Made by a program: the position numbers and the translations under genes. From Verrucomicrobiota bacterium (GTDB lineage Bacteria > Verrucomicrobiota > Verrucomicrobiia > Chthoniobacterales > UBA10450): a stretch of 64,000 bases of DNA. The stretch lies in assembly GCA_003219415.1 (NCBI GenBank), contig QHOS01000024.1, forward strand, positions 1 through 64,000. Reading direction: 5' to 3'. Under the pieces are notes generated by a model. The model was not told the DNA's origin and did no database searches. It was given only the letters and a program-made list of their open reading frames with translations. Positions 9,045 through 17,489 of this stretch are shown here, in pieces. Positions within the stretch are counted from its first letter, which is position 1; each line of letters begins with the position of its first letter.

Positions 9045-12000
9045 ATGACGTCGCTCCAAAGCGAAATCGAGCAGCGCGGCAAGCGCATCTTCGAGCTGGT
9101 TGATAAATACCCAGAGTCGCTTTTTAGCAAGGCCGGATTCTATCAGCGACTGATGACGCTCTCGATGCGTGATGAGCAGCTCAAATTGCAATTGTTTCGC
9201 TTTGTCGCTGTTCTTCCTTCGCTCCACACCTCAGATGAAATTATTGAGCATCTCCAGGAATATTTCGCTGATGGGCACGAGTCACGAAAGGTCGCGCAAT
9301 TTCTCGGGGTCGGCATTCGGCTGGCGGGCATCGCTCCGTGGATCAGCGGGCCTATCCTGCGCTGGAATGTTTCCGAAATGGCGCGCCAATTTATCGCCGG
9401 ACGAAATCCCATTGATGTAATGAGGACACTTCGCAAGCGTCAGGCCCAAAACATTGGCTTTACCGTCGATCTTTTGGGAGAAGCTGTCGTCAGCGAAACA
9501 GAGGCCGATGAATATGCGGCGCGTTATCTGGATTTACTAGAGGGCCTCGCGCGTGAAACAAAAAACTGGACCGACGCCCTGGAAAACAATTCGGAGCTTT
9601 TCCCGGTTGTAAACCTTTCGGTTAAAATTTCTGCGCTTTATTCGCAAATTAGTCCGGACGACCCGGCGGAGACAATCGCCCATCTCGCGCCGAAGCTGCG
9701 GCCGCTTTTGCGTCGTGCGCGAGAGCTGGGTGCATTCATCAATTTCGACATGGAAAGCTATGCGCACAAAAATAGTACTCTTGAACTGTTCAAAACCGTT
9801 TTTACAGAGGAAGAGTTTAAGGACTGGCCGCATGCGGGAATCGTTATCCAAGCCTACCTGCGAGATTCTGACGCGGATCTGCGTGACCTGATTGAGTGGG
9901 GTCGCGCCCGCGGAACGCGGTTCGCTGTACGGCTGGTCAAAGGCGCATATTGGGACTACGAAACAACGAAATCGCGCCAGAATGGCTGGGATTGCCCTGT
10001 TTATCTGCAAAAGCCAGAGAGTGATGCGAATTTCGAAATGCTCACGCGGTTACTGTTGGAAAATGAATCCATTGTTACCTCCGCATTTGGCTCGCACAAT
10101 GTTCGGAGCATCGCTCATGCACAGGCGCTCGCGGAGCAACTCGGAATCGATCGCAGCCGCTTCGAGTTTCAGTTGCTCTATGGGATGGCCGGACCAATCA
10201 AGCGCGCGTTGGTGGAAATGGGTTATCGCGTCCGCGAATATTGCCCCGTCGGTGAACTCCTTCCCGGAATGTCCTACCTCGTCCGCCGCCTGCTCGAGAA
10301 CACCTCAAATGAAGGATTTTTGCGTGCAAAATTTTCCGAGAACGCCACTGCAGAAGAATTGCTGCGCGATCCGCGCGAAATTTTGCGCCGAAGCCGAAAC
10401 GGCGTTCTACAGCCACCAAATGCCACCATAAATATGACAACAACCACACCCAAGACACAGCTGGGCGCTCACTATGAAAATGCGCCCCTAACGAACTTCG
10501 CGTCGCCCGAGAACCAGGAAAAAATGCGGGCTGCGCTGCGCGAACAGCGCAACCAATTTGGGCGCAAAGTTCCGCTCACGATCAACGGCGAAAAGATTTG
10601 GACCGATAAGATGTTTTCCTCGGTCAATCCGAGCCAGCCAGACCAAATCGTCGGCTACGCCGCCGAAGCCGGAATTCCCGAAGCTGAACGCGCCGTCGCC
10701 GCTGCACGCGCGGCATTCGAGAAATGGGGTCGCACTTCGTTTGAAGAGCGCTGTCAATTGCTCGAACGCGCCGCTGAAATTCTCGAGCGCCGCCGGTTTG
10801 AGCTTTCCGCGCTCGAAGTCTTTGAGGTCGGCAAGCCGTGGGCGGAAGCGGACGGCGACATTCGCGAAGCCATCGATTTTTGTACCTTCTACGCCCGCCA
10901 GATGCGCTTGATAGGTCGGCCGCGGCTCACGCAAAATGTGCCCGGCGAAGAAAGCTATCAGCATTACTGGCCGCGCGGCGTCGCGCTGGTCATCGCGCCG
11001 TGGAATTTTCCGATGGCGATCTTGTGTGGCATGGTCAGCGCCGCGCTCGTCACGGGCAACACCGTGATCATGAAACCGTCCGAGCAATCGGTCATCATCG
11101 GCGCCATGTTGATGGAAATTTACGAGGAAGCCGGCGTGCCGCCTGGTGTGTTGAATTTTCTCAATGGCAAAGGCTCGGTCATCGGCGCGCACATGGTTGA
11201 TCACAAAGATGTCGATTTGATCGCCTTCACAGGGTCGCGCGAGGTGGGACTTTGGATTTGGGAGAGCGCCGGCAAAACGCGCGAAGGCCAGCGCGAGCTT
11301 AAACGCGTCATTTGCGAGATGGGCGGCAAAAATGCCATGATCGTGGATTCCGACGCCGATCTCGATGAGGCCATTGTCGATTCGATTTATTCTGCGTTCG
11401 GTTTTCAAGGCCAGAAATGTTCCGCGCTCTCAAGGCTGATCGTTCTCGAAGAAAATTACGACCGCGTCATGGAGCGTTTACTCGGTGCCGCCGCCAGCGT
11501 GCGCGTCGGTAATCCGGAAGAACCGGGCATCATGGTCGGGCCAGTAATTGATGAAGCCGCTTACCGGCGCATTCTGGATTATATCGAGGTTGGCAAAAAC
11601 GAGGCGACACTCGCCTATCAGGCAAAGGACCTCCCGCCCCATGGTTATTTCATTCCGCCGACGATTTTCACCGGACTGAAACCAAACATGCGGATCGCTT
11701 GCGAAGAGATTTTCGGCCCAGTGCTAAGTGTGATCAAGGTGCGCGACCTTGACGAAGCAATCGAAGTCGCCAACGGCATTGATTATGCGTTGACGGGCGG
11801 CTTTTTCTCGCGCAGCCCTGCCAACATCGAGCGCATCAAGGCGCAGTTGGAAGCCGGCAATGTTTACATCAACCGCCCGTGCACCGGTGCAATCGTCGGC
11901 CGTCACCCGTTCGGCGGATTCAAGATGAGCGGCAGCGGCACTAAAGCGGGTGGCAAAGATTATTTGCTGAACTTCCTCATCCCGCGCGTCGTGACCGAAA

Positions 12001-12074
12001 ACGTCGCCCGCCACGGGCTTGCTCCGGAAAAGACGCCCGAATACCGTGACGAATTTCTCTGGCCAAAGCACTAG
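9045..12074 (+). CDS. putA: Bifunctional proline dehydrogenase / P5C dehydrogenase
   Basis: A 1009-residue fusion that oxidises proline to glutamate in two steps. Residues about 95-460 are the FAD-dependent proline dehydrogenase barrel (INFDMESYAHKN, RLVKGAYWDYE, YGMAGPIKRAL, with REYCPVGELLPGMSYLVRR at its end). Residues about 500-985 are the NAD-dependent aldehyde dehydrogenase, with CEMGGKN carrying the general-base Glu near 757 and QGQKCSALSR the catalytic Cys near 792. No N-terminal ribbon-helix-helix DNA-binding domain precedes the barrel, so this is the short enzymatic form, not the self-repressing PutA of enterics. ATG 9045 is the only good start. Confidence 0.93.
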   Translation: MTSLQSEIEQRGKRIFELVDKYPESLFSKAGFYQRLMTLSMRDEQLKLQLFRFVAVLPSLHTSDEIIEHLQEYFADGHESRKVAQFLGVGIRLAGIAPWISGPILRWNVSEMARQFIAGRNPIDVMRTLRKRQAQNIGFTVDLLGEAVVSETEADEYAARYLDLLEGLARETKNWTDALENNSELFPVVNLSVKISALYSQISPDDPAETIAHLAPKLRPLLRRARELGAFINFDMESYAHKNSTLELFKTVFTEEEFKDWPHAGIVIQAYLRDSDADLRDLIEWGRARGTRFAVRLVKGAYWDYETTKSRQNGWDCPVYLQKPESDANFEMLTRLLLENESIVTSAFGSHNVRSIAHAQALAEQLGIDRSRFEFQLLYGMAGPIKRALVEMGYRVREYCPVGELLPGMSYLVRRLLENTSNEGFLRAKFSENATAEELLRDPREILRRSRNGVLQPPNATINMTTTTPKTQLGAHYENAPLTNFASPENQEKMRAALREQRNQFGRKVPLTINGEKIWTDKMFSSVNPSQPDQIVGYAAEAGIPEAERAVAAARAAFEKWGRTSFEERCQLLERAAEILERRRFELSALEVFEVGKPWAEADGDIREAIDFCTFYARQMRLIGRPRLTQNVPGEESYQHYWPRGVALVIAPWNFPMAILCGMVSAALVTGNTVIMKPSEQSVIIGAMLMEIYEEAGVPPGVLNFLNGKGSVIGAHMVDHKDVDLIAFTGSREVGLWIWESAGKTREGQRELKRVICEMGGKNAMIVDSDADLDEAIVDSIYSAFGFQGQKCSALSRLIVLEENYDRVMERLLGAAASVRVGNPEEPGIMVGPVIDEAAYRRILDYIEVGKNEATLAYQAKDLPPHGYFIPPTIFTGLKPNMRIACEEIFGPVLSVIKVRDLDEAIEVANGIDYALTGGFFSRSPANIERIKAQLEAGNVYINRPCTGAIVGRHPFGGFKMSGSGTKAGGKDYLLNFLIPRVVTENVARHGLAPEKTPEYRDEFLWPKH

Positions 12075-12116
12075 CGCAGACATCTTATCCGCCAGTTGGG
12101 GACGGGCTCGTGCCGC

Positions 12117-12153
12117 GGCAAGCTTGGGGGGACCGTCGGGCGTCTCGCTTGCC
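12117..12153. repeat. Inverted repeat in convergent gap
   Basis: GGCAAGC and GCTTGCC arms flank a G-rich 23-nt loop between the convergent putA and the 101-residue ORF. Part of it (GGGCGTCTCGCTTGCCGGAG) closely resembles sequence at about 46780-46800 (GGGCGGCCTCGCTTGCCGAG), which suggests a dispersed repeat. It may also terminate transcription. Confidence 0.4.
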
Positions 12154-12199
12154 GGAGCGCTTATTTGAGAAAGATTGCCGTCGACCAGATCGCAGATCT

Positions 12200-12505
12200 C
12201 TACTGATCCAGGGGGCGACCCCTACTCAGCAGTTTCACCACCGTGACCACCATATAGAGCACCGGCCACGCCGAGGTCAGAACAATTAATGCAAATACCG
12301 CCATCTCCCTGGCACGTTCCCTTGCGGCTTCAATACGATATTCGCGCCCCAAATTGTAAAAATTCCTGAATCCGTATTTGTCCTCTCCGTCGTAAGGCGA
12401 AAAATAGCCGCCGCGCCATTGGCCAAAACCAGAATGGAAAAAGTAGTCGGTATGCGGAAATTGGCCTTTTCCGCCCGTGGAAGGACTCCTGGGTTTCATA
12501 ACCAA
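12200..12505 (-). CDS. Unknown small protein with one C-terminal membrane helix
   Basis: A 101-residue ORF. The N-terminal half is rich in aromatic residues, Gly and Asp (FFHSGFGQWRGGYFSPYDGEDKYGFRNFYNLG). It is followed by a charged helix (EYRIEAARERAREMA) and one membrane segment (VFALIVLTSAWPVLYMVVTVVKLL). I recognise no family. The clean split of charged, hydrophobic and basic tail residues favours a real gene. The orientation fits a small membrane protein with a soluble N-terminal domain. Confidence 0.55.
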   Translation of the reverse strand: MVMKPRSPSTGGKGQFPHTDYFFHSGFGQWRGGYFSPYDGEDKYGFRNFYNLGREYRIEAARERAREMAVFALIVLTSAWPVLYMVVTVVKLLSRGRPLDQ

Positions 12506-12575
12506 ACCTCGCGTGCGAACGACAACTATGATACCACGTTCAAAAAAGGAATCAGCCTGAAAAATAGCCCCTCCT

Positions 12576-14360
12576 ATGGCGGCGATTCAGCGAAACACTC
12601 AAGCAGCACAAATCGAAATGACATCTTATCGCGCTGGGAAGCTGTTGGTAAGGCTGCTGTTTGGCTGTGTCACGCGTGTTCACGTAATCCGGCCCGAAAA
12701 TGCAAATCGGACCGGCGGATTTTTGCTGGCCGCCAATCACATCAGCCATTTCGATCCATTCATTATTTCGTTAGTGATTCGACGGAAAATCGACTGGTTG
12801 ACGATGGCAGAATTTTTCCAGTCGTCGGTCGTGGGTTTTCTTTTGCGTGCGGTCGATGCGTTCCCGGTAGATCGAGATCGTGCGAATCGCACAACCATCC
12901 AGACTGCCATTGACCGCCTGAAAAAAGGACGCGTTGTTGGTCTCTTTCCCGAGGGCGGGATTCGCGACGGCGCGCGATCGCTGCTGGAAGGCGCGCAGCT
13001 TCGTCCCGGCGCATCAACGCTTGCGCACATCGCCGGCGTTCCAATTTTGCCGTGCGTTATCCTTGGCAGTGACCGTCTTTATTCAATAAAATCCCTGAAG
13101 CTTTCGGCATTGCGGCGCACCCCAGTCTGGATCGCGTTTGGAAATCCAATTTCACATTCTCCCAGTCTCGAAAAATCAGAGGCGAGAGAGAGAGTCGAAT
13201 CTGAATTGGCGTCTTCATTCAAAAATCTCTACGGGGAACTCCAACAGACATTTCACCTGACGAGGGATGATCTGCCGCACTCGCCGCGAGAACGGATGAA
13301 GCGTAGGATCGGACCGCCGGGCCGACCGGACTCCGCAGCGCGGCGTCTCTCCCGTAAAGTTCAGATCCGCCGTGGCGAAACCAAAGGCAACGGATTTCAC
13401 CGCTTCGCTGCGAGCGGAATCGATGCATTTCTATGCGCATCGATCAACTTCGTTCATACTCGCCACCGGCTAAATGGGAGCAGTCGCGACGAGATGGAGC
13501 GCTACGTGGAGGAATGCGAGCGGCTCAACGCCCAGCAGTATTACGCCTCGCCGCACGACAATAATCTTGTTGAAGCCCTGAAAAACGGTGGCGCAACCAT
13601 CGAATGGCGCAGCCCGATCGAGACCCAATTCGCAGCGAACAATGTTGCGCGCGCAGATGTTTTTCCTTCAGAACGTGGTCGAAGCGCACCGACGGTTCTC
13701 ATTTTGCATGCGCTAATGTCCGCGAGCCGGGTTGGCTACCGACGTTGCGCAGAGCGGTTCAACGAACTCGGCTGGAACGCATGCTTCATTCATCTGCCAT
13801 ACCATTATTCGCGTGTCCCGCGGGGCTATTGGAACGGCGAGCTTGCGATTACCTGCGATCTCATCCGCAACGCGGAAGGATTGCGGCAAAGCGTAACGGA
13901 GCTGCGGCAATTGATGAGCGCATTTCGCGAACGCGGCTCCGGCGAATTCGGCGTGCTCGCGACCAGCTACGGCGGATGGATCGGCGCGTTGCTTGCGATG
14001 GTCGAGCGCGACCTGCGTTTCGCTGCCTTGATGGCGCCGATCGTAAATATCGAGCACGCGATCTGGCAGAGCCCCGCAGCGCGGTCAATCCGCCGCGAAC
14101 TGCGTAGTGCCAATATCGAGCCGTGTCTCGTCGCCCGACATTTCCATCTGAGCTCACCGATCCACAACGCACCGCTATGCGACGCGGCGCGAGTACTGTT
14201 TGTTGCGGGCGAGTTCGACTCGATCGCGCCACTCGAACAGATCGAGACGATCCAGCAAAAATGGCGTGGCTCTGAATTGCTACGCGTTCGCCAGGGCCAT
14301 TTTGGTTACCGTATGTTGCGTGACACGATCGCTCGATTGAAAGACCGTGGAGATTTGTAA
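12576..14360 (+). CDS. PlsC-type acyltransferase fused to an alpha/beta hydrolase
   Basis: A single 594-residue frame with two domains. Residues about 15-225 are a 1-acyl-glycerol-3-phosphate acyltransferase: NHISHFDP (H-x4-D motif), FPEGGIRDG substrate motif, and VPILPCVILGSDRLY. Residues about 275-590 are an alpha/beta hydrolase with LATSYGGW (nucleophile Ser), AGEFDSIAP (acid) and RQGHFGYR (His). They are joined by a basic, low-complexity linker at about 232-265. The first domain would acylate lysophosphatidate; the hydrolase's substrate is unknown. Start may be ATG 12576 or 12618 (MTSYRAGKLL). No stop or clear frame break lies at the joint. Confidence 0.82.
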   Translation: MAAIQRNTQAAQIEMTSYRAGKLLVRLLFGCVTRVHVIRPENANRTGGFLLAANHISHFDPFIISLVIRRKIDWLTMAEFFQSSVVGFLLRAVDAFPVDRDRANRTTIQTAIDRLKKGRVVGLFPEGGIRDGARSLLEGAQLRPGASTLAHIAGVPILPCVILGSDRLYSIKSLKLSALRRTPVWIAFGNPISHSPSLEKSEARERVESELASSFKNLYGELQQTFHLTRDDLPHSPRERMKRRIGPPGRPDSAARRLSRKVQIRRGETKGNGFHRFAASGIDAFLCASINFVHTRHRLNGSSRDEMERYVEECERLNAQQYYASPHDNNLVEALKNGGATIEWRSPIETQFAANNVARADVFPSERGRSAPTVLILHALMSASRVGYRRCAERFNELGWNACFIHLPYHYSRVPRGYWNGELAITCDLIRNAEGLRQSVTELRQLMSAFRERGSGEFGVLATSYGGWIGALLAMVERDLRFAALMAPIVNIEHAIWQSPAARSIRRELRSANIEPCLVARHFHLSSPIHNAPLCDAARVLFVAGEFDSIAPLEQIETIQQKWRGSELLRVRQGHFGYRMLRDTIARLKDRGDL

Positions 14361-14370
14361 TTTTCCTTGC

Positions 14371-14489
14371 TCTCATTAACACCGCGCTTCAGCGCGGTGC
14401 ACCGATAAGCTGGGAATGAAAGCCGTTTAAGCGGCTTTTCGGAACGGTGCCTCGCGGAAGCACCTAGCTGAAGCCAGGTGTTAATGAGA
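14371..14489. repeat. 119-bp MITE-like element with 13-bp terminal inverted repeats
   Basis: TCTCATTAACACC at 14371-14383 is exactly inverted as GGTGTTAATGAGA at 14477-14489. Between them lie nested hairpins: CCGCGCTTCAGCGCGG, AAGCCGTTTAAGCGGCTT and GGTGC...GCACC. It fills the gap between convergent genes, and its right end supplies the TAA stop of the SGNH hydrolase gene (14481-14483). There is no coding capacity. It may be a non-autonomous mobile repeat that now works as a bidirectional terminator. Confidence 0.65.
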
Positions 14490-15563
14490 TGGCGGCTTAA
14501 GTCCAAGAAATTCCAGACTTGGTCCGAGATCGCGAAACGCGGCCTCTGCGAGAACATTGTGGCCTTCGATCGAAGCATGCCAGCCATCGATCGGGTGAAG
14601 CAGTTCAACGCGACTCAGGTCAGCTGTCGCCAAGGCATCCGAATATTGCAATAGAATATTGGGCTTGTCAGCGAGTTCGCCCTTCAAATCATCTACGATC
14701 GCGCGCAACTCCTCATTCACCATCCCTGCAAGCCGAATCAGATTAGCGCGGTATGCTGGCCGGAAGGATCTGAAATATTTGTAAGTGGTTGGCAAATGCG
14801 GATAGCGAGATGCACCGTTCGCTCGCAGGCGCTCTGCAATTTCACGCCCTCGGAAGTATGACCCGAAATTAACGAGTCCATACACGACGATTGCGATCCG
14901 TTGACGCTGCATGCGGACCCCACCAATCAGCCGACGCATCTCTCGCGCGAAATTTTCTCGGAAACGCCGGCTGAGCTGTTGCAAATGGTTCTCCGGCTGC
15001 TCAAGCTCCGCGGGAACGCACCACCACGTCCAATCAACGTTGTTGTGTCCGATCGAGATGAGCGTCAAATCGGGGAAACGTTTCATCGTCAGCAAGTCGC
15101 CAATTTGCCCGGAGAAATTGCGTGTCCGAAGAATTCTTCGCCAAAAATTCTGCCCTTGCCCTTCATAATCGACTAGCGCGCCGATGCCTGCGCATTCAAT
15201 TGCAACAAATGGAGTGAACTTTTCGAGTCTTTTCGAAACGCTCTGAATCCCCGCTGGCACGGGGTTAGTGTCGAGGAACCAGTTATTGCCGCGGCAAGTG
15301 CGGGCGCGCCAAAACGTGCCCCAAATCGATGAGACGTAGACTCCTGTGCAAACACTGTCGCCGATCAGGGCGACGTGCGGCAGCCGCGCGATCAACTCAT
15401 TCCAGCTAATCTCCTGATTGCGGTAAGCCAGGTAATCAGAATGAATTGGTGACGACGGTTTAGAGATCCGTCTCAGAACTTCCCCACCAATCACCCGAAC
15501 AGGCCTCCTCATGAGTTCCGTCAGTTGGTCCCGAAAGCTCTCGGGGTTGTTGGAATTTGTCAC
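14481..15563 (-). CDS. SGNH/GDSL-type hydrolase
   Basis: About 360 residues with the SGNH hallmarks: IGDSVCTGVY (block I, nucleophile Ser), SIGHNNVDW (block III, Asn) and HPIDGWHAS (block V, Asp-x-x-His). Such enzymes are esterases or O-acyl hydrolases; the substrate is unknown. The track ORF begins at 15917, but its first 118 codons only shadow the upstream gene in another frame. I use GTG 15563, preceded by GAAAGATGG and 10 bp after that gene's stop. ATG 15512 (MRRPVRV) is the alternative. Its stop codon lies inside the terminal repeat at 14481. Confidence 0.8.
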   Translation of the reverse strand: MTNSNNPESFRDQLTELMRRPVRVIGGEVLRRISKPSSPIHSDYLAYRNQEISWNELIARLPHVALIGDSVCTGVYVSSIWGTFWRARTCRGNNWFLDTNPVPAGIQSVSKRLEKFTPFVAIECAGIGALVDYEGQGQNFWRRILRTRNFSGQIGDLLTMKRFPDLTLISIGHNNVDWTWWCVPAELEQPENHLQQLSRRFRENFAREMRRLIGGVRMQRQRIAIVVYGLVNFGSYFRGREIAERLRANGASRYPHLPTTYKYFRSFRPAYRANLIRLAGMVNEELRAIVDDLKGELADKPNILLQYSDALATADLSRVELLHPIDGWHASIEGHNVLAEAAFRDLGPSLEFLGLKPPSH

Positions 15564-15573
15564 TATCCATCTT

Positions 15574-17100
15574 TCAGTCCAACCAATCCATCGCTTCGAG
15601 CAAGCGACGGAACTCTGAGTTGTCCGTCGACAGAGCAGGCAACCATTCGCCAATTGGCTCGCTCTTCCACCACGCTTTCTCGCCGATCGGAGCGAATCGA
15701 TAACGATAGAGTCGCGCACGAATGTAGTGAGGCGGCGCGTTCGGAAAAGGATTGTTAGCAAGGAGCGAGAGCGTGCCCGCATCGTTATGCAGAAGTTTCC
15801 AAGCAAAATGCAATGTCCACGGATATTCCTCGGGTGAAGCCATCGCGGCGAACCAGATTTGCCAGTCAATCCGCGGTTGATACGGTGCGACGAACGGCGG
15901 CCGCCGATTTGGATCACCCGGCTTTGCTTTGAACTCGTATTCTTTCCACTTGGTGTCGCCCGCGATGACTGAATCCTCGGTGCCTTCGAAAATGATTTCG
16001 TGGCGCTCCCGTCCGACTGTACCGAACGCTCCGTAGGTATTTACAAGATCGAGCGGATCGTAGGAATAATTCATCAGCTGTCGTCCTGAAACGAGATTGA
16101 GCACCGGCGCGGCGCTCAGATAGACAATGAGAATCGACAGCGCTACCGCGATTGTGTTGTTGATGCGCGACGGCTCCGATTCCTGCGCTGCGCGTTCGGC
16201 ACGTCTGACCAATACCTTCGGCAGAAAATGGCACAGGAATGTATCGTCAAAGCACGCCAGGAACGGAACGATCGTCAGATAATTGAGGAACGAAAGATTG
16301 CCGCTGATAATGAGAAAGATTTGAAACGTGACGAGCAAGACACCTGCGACATGACGCACCTGTCGCAGGCCGAATGAAAACCACGGCACAATCAGTTCGA
16401 CGAAATGGTTCCACGCCGTCTCAAATTTGTGAAACCAATGTGGCGCGAAATGCAAATAACGGCTGATGGGGCTCGGGATCGGCTGTGTCTCGTAGTGATA
16501 GTAAAGACAGGTTAGATCGCGCCAGCACGGGTCACCGCGCAATTTGATCAGACCCGCGCCGATCATGATGCGAAACCCAAGCCATCGAAAGAGCCAGATA
16601 ACGAGAATCGGCGGCCTGCATTTGGGGAACGGACGCCCATCGATCAACGGACAAAGAAAGATCGACAAAAAGCCGGTCTCGAGCAGTTGAATCTCCCAGC
16701 CATAACCGTACCAAATCTGCCCAACGTGAACGATTGACATGTACATCGCCCAGAGGACGCCAAGGAGAATTGCGTTGGCGTAGCCGCCAAGCACAACCAG
16801 CGACAAGCCGAGACCAATCCACGCGAAAATCGACAATGCATTGTCGGAAATTCCGAACCAAAAGAGCGTCGGCACTCGAAGCATCCCAGCGGTTCGCGAA
16901 CCGAGTTGTGTTTGAACGCTCTCGAGAAAATGATTGGCCGGCGTTAACCCATGCCCGCCAATAAGCGGCACCGACTGTTGGGCCGCTACCAGAAAAGCGA
17001 CTGCATAAACAAAGCCGAGTAGTCTCAGAATTACGAAACGCGTCAGCCAATACGAATTTCCGGCAGCGAAAAGTTTTTGGAGAAAACTCTCATCGTTCAT
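15574..17100 (-). CDS. Lipase maturation factor family membrane protein
   Basis: A 508-residue multi-pass protein similar to the lipase maturation factor (LMF1) family: membrane segments over roughly residues 15-380, family-like stretches WYGYGWEIQLLETGF, LGFRIMIGAGLIKLRGD and HYETQPIPSP, and a soluble C-terminal domain with RPPFVAPYQPRIDWQIWFAA. In animals LMF1 helps secreted lipases fold; the bacterial role is unclear. ATG 17100 (MNDESFLQKLF) is chosen over the ORF start at 17145, as it directly precedes the conserved N-terminus. The next gene is an SGNH hydrolase, so a maturation or export link is tempting but unproven. Confidence 0.82.
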   Translation of the reverse strand: MNDESFLQKLFAAGNSYWLTRFVILRLLGFVYAVAFLVAAQQSVPLIGGHGLTPANHFLESVQTQLGSRTAGMLRVPTLFWFGISDNALSIFAWIGLGLSLVVLGGYANAILLGVLWAMYMSIVHVGQIWYGYGWEIQLLETGFLSIFLCPLIDGRPFPKCRPPILVIWLFRWLGFRIMIGAGLIKLRGDPCWRDLTCLYYHYETQPIPSPISRYLHFAPHWFHKFETAWNHFVELIVPWFSFGLRQVRHVAGVLLVTFQIFLIISGNLSFLNYLTIVPFLACFDDTFLCHFLPKVLVRRAERAAQESEPSRINNTIAVALSILIVYLSAAPVLNLVSGRQLMNYSYDPLDLVNTYGAFGTVGRERHEIIFEGTEDSVIAGDTKWKEYEFKAKPGDPNRRPPFVAPYQPRIDWQIWFAAMASPEEYPWTLHFAWKLLHNDAGTLSLLANNPFPNAPPHYIRARLYRYRFAPIGEKAWWKSEPIGEWLPALSTDNSEFRRLLEAMDWLD

Positions 17101-17167
17101 CACAGCACGCTTGTGCCAGAAGCTCATTCGATCCGCAATCGGCAATCCGGACTCCGCATTAGAGAAC

Positions 17168-17239
17168 TGCCAGGGGGGAGATTTGAACTCCCGACCAAGG
17201 GCTTATGAGTCCCCTGCTCTACCACTGAGCTACCCTGGC
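17168..17239 (-). tRNA. tRNA-Met (anticodon CAT)
   Basis: The minus strand folds as a full cloverleaf: acceptor GCCAGGG/CCCTGGC, D stem GCTC/GAGC, anticodon loop CTCATAA, T stem GGGAG/CTCCC with TTCAAAT loop, discriminator A. A G1:C72 pair rules out the usual initiator form, so it is elongator Met or a lysidine-modified Ile. CCA is not encoded. The anticodon stem has an A31-G39 mismatch and a G27-T43 pair. It lies 68 bp upstream of the LMF-like gene start on the same strand. Confidence 0.93.
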
Positions 17240-17272
17240 TTCTATTTCGTACAAAAAAGTCTAGCGAATTCT

Positions 17273-17330
17273 CTTAAACGACCAACCCCGAATGCTTTCG
17301 GGGCTGCTCTGGCACCGAGCTACCCTTGCG
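17273..17330 (-). pseudogene. Degenerate tRNA-like fragment containing a hairpin
   Basis: On the minus strand, GCAAGGGTAGCTCGGTGCCAGAGCA copies the layout of a tRNA 5' half: a 7-nt acceptor strand, TA, D stem GCTC-7-GAGC. It is followed by a strong stem CCCCGAA-AGCA-TTCGGGG (17286-17303) where the anticodon arm would be, then TTGGTC as in the intact tRNA. T arm and 3' acceptor are absent. It lies about 30 bp upstream of the intact tRNA and may be a partial duplicate, or a terminator for the gene ending at 17490. Confidence 0.45.
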
Positions 17331-17489
17331 AAATCGGCGGCGACAAAGCTCAATCGCATGATTTGCGCTGTCAACGCGAACGCAAATCGCGCATTTCTTT
17401 TCCTACTCTTTTTCCTGCTCGTGCTCTTGATCCTCGAATCAACGATATTCAAGCGAGAGCATACGCAGGAACGAGAACCGAAACTGCTG

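Noticed and set aside
10488-11408. 306-residue minus-strand ORF inside putA
   Set aside because: It is antisense to the highly conserved aldehyde dehydrogenase domain and has the composition of a shadow frame (His/Arg/Asp-rich, no motif).
15564-15917. N-terminal 118 codons of the SGNH ORF
   Set aside because: These codons overlap the LMF-like gene in another frame and are Arg/Ser-rich, as expected for a shadow; the domain starts later.
17286-17303. CRISPR-like or phage attachment repeat near the tRNA
   Set aside because: The hairpin is single, with no spacers, and no integrase gene or integrated block lies beside the tRNA.
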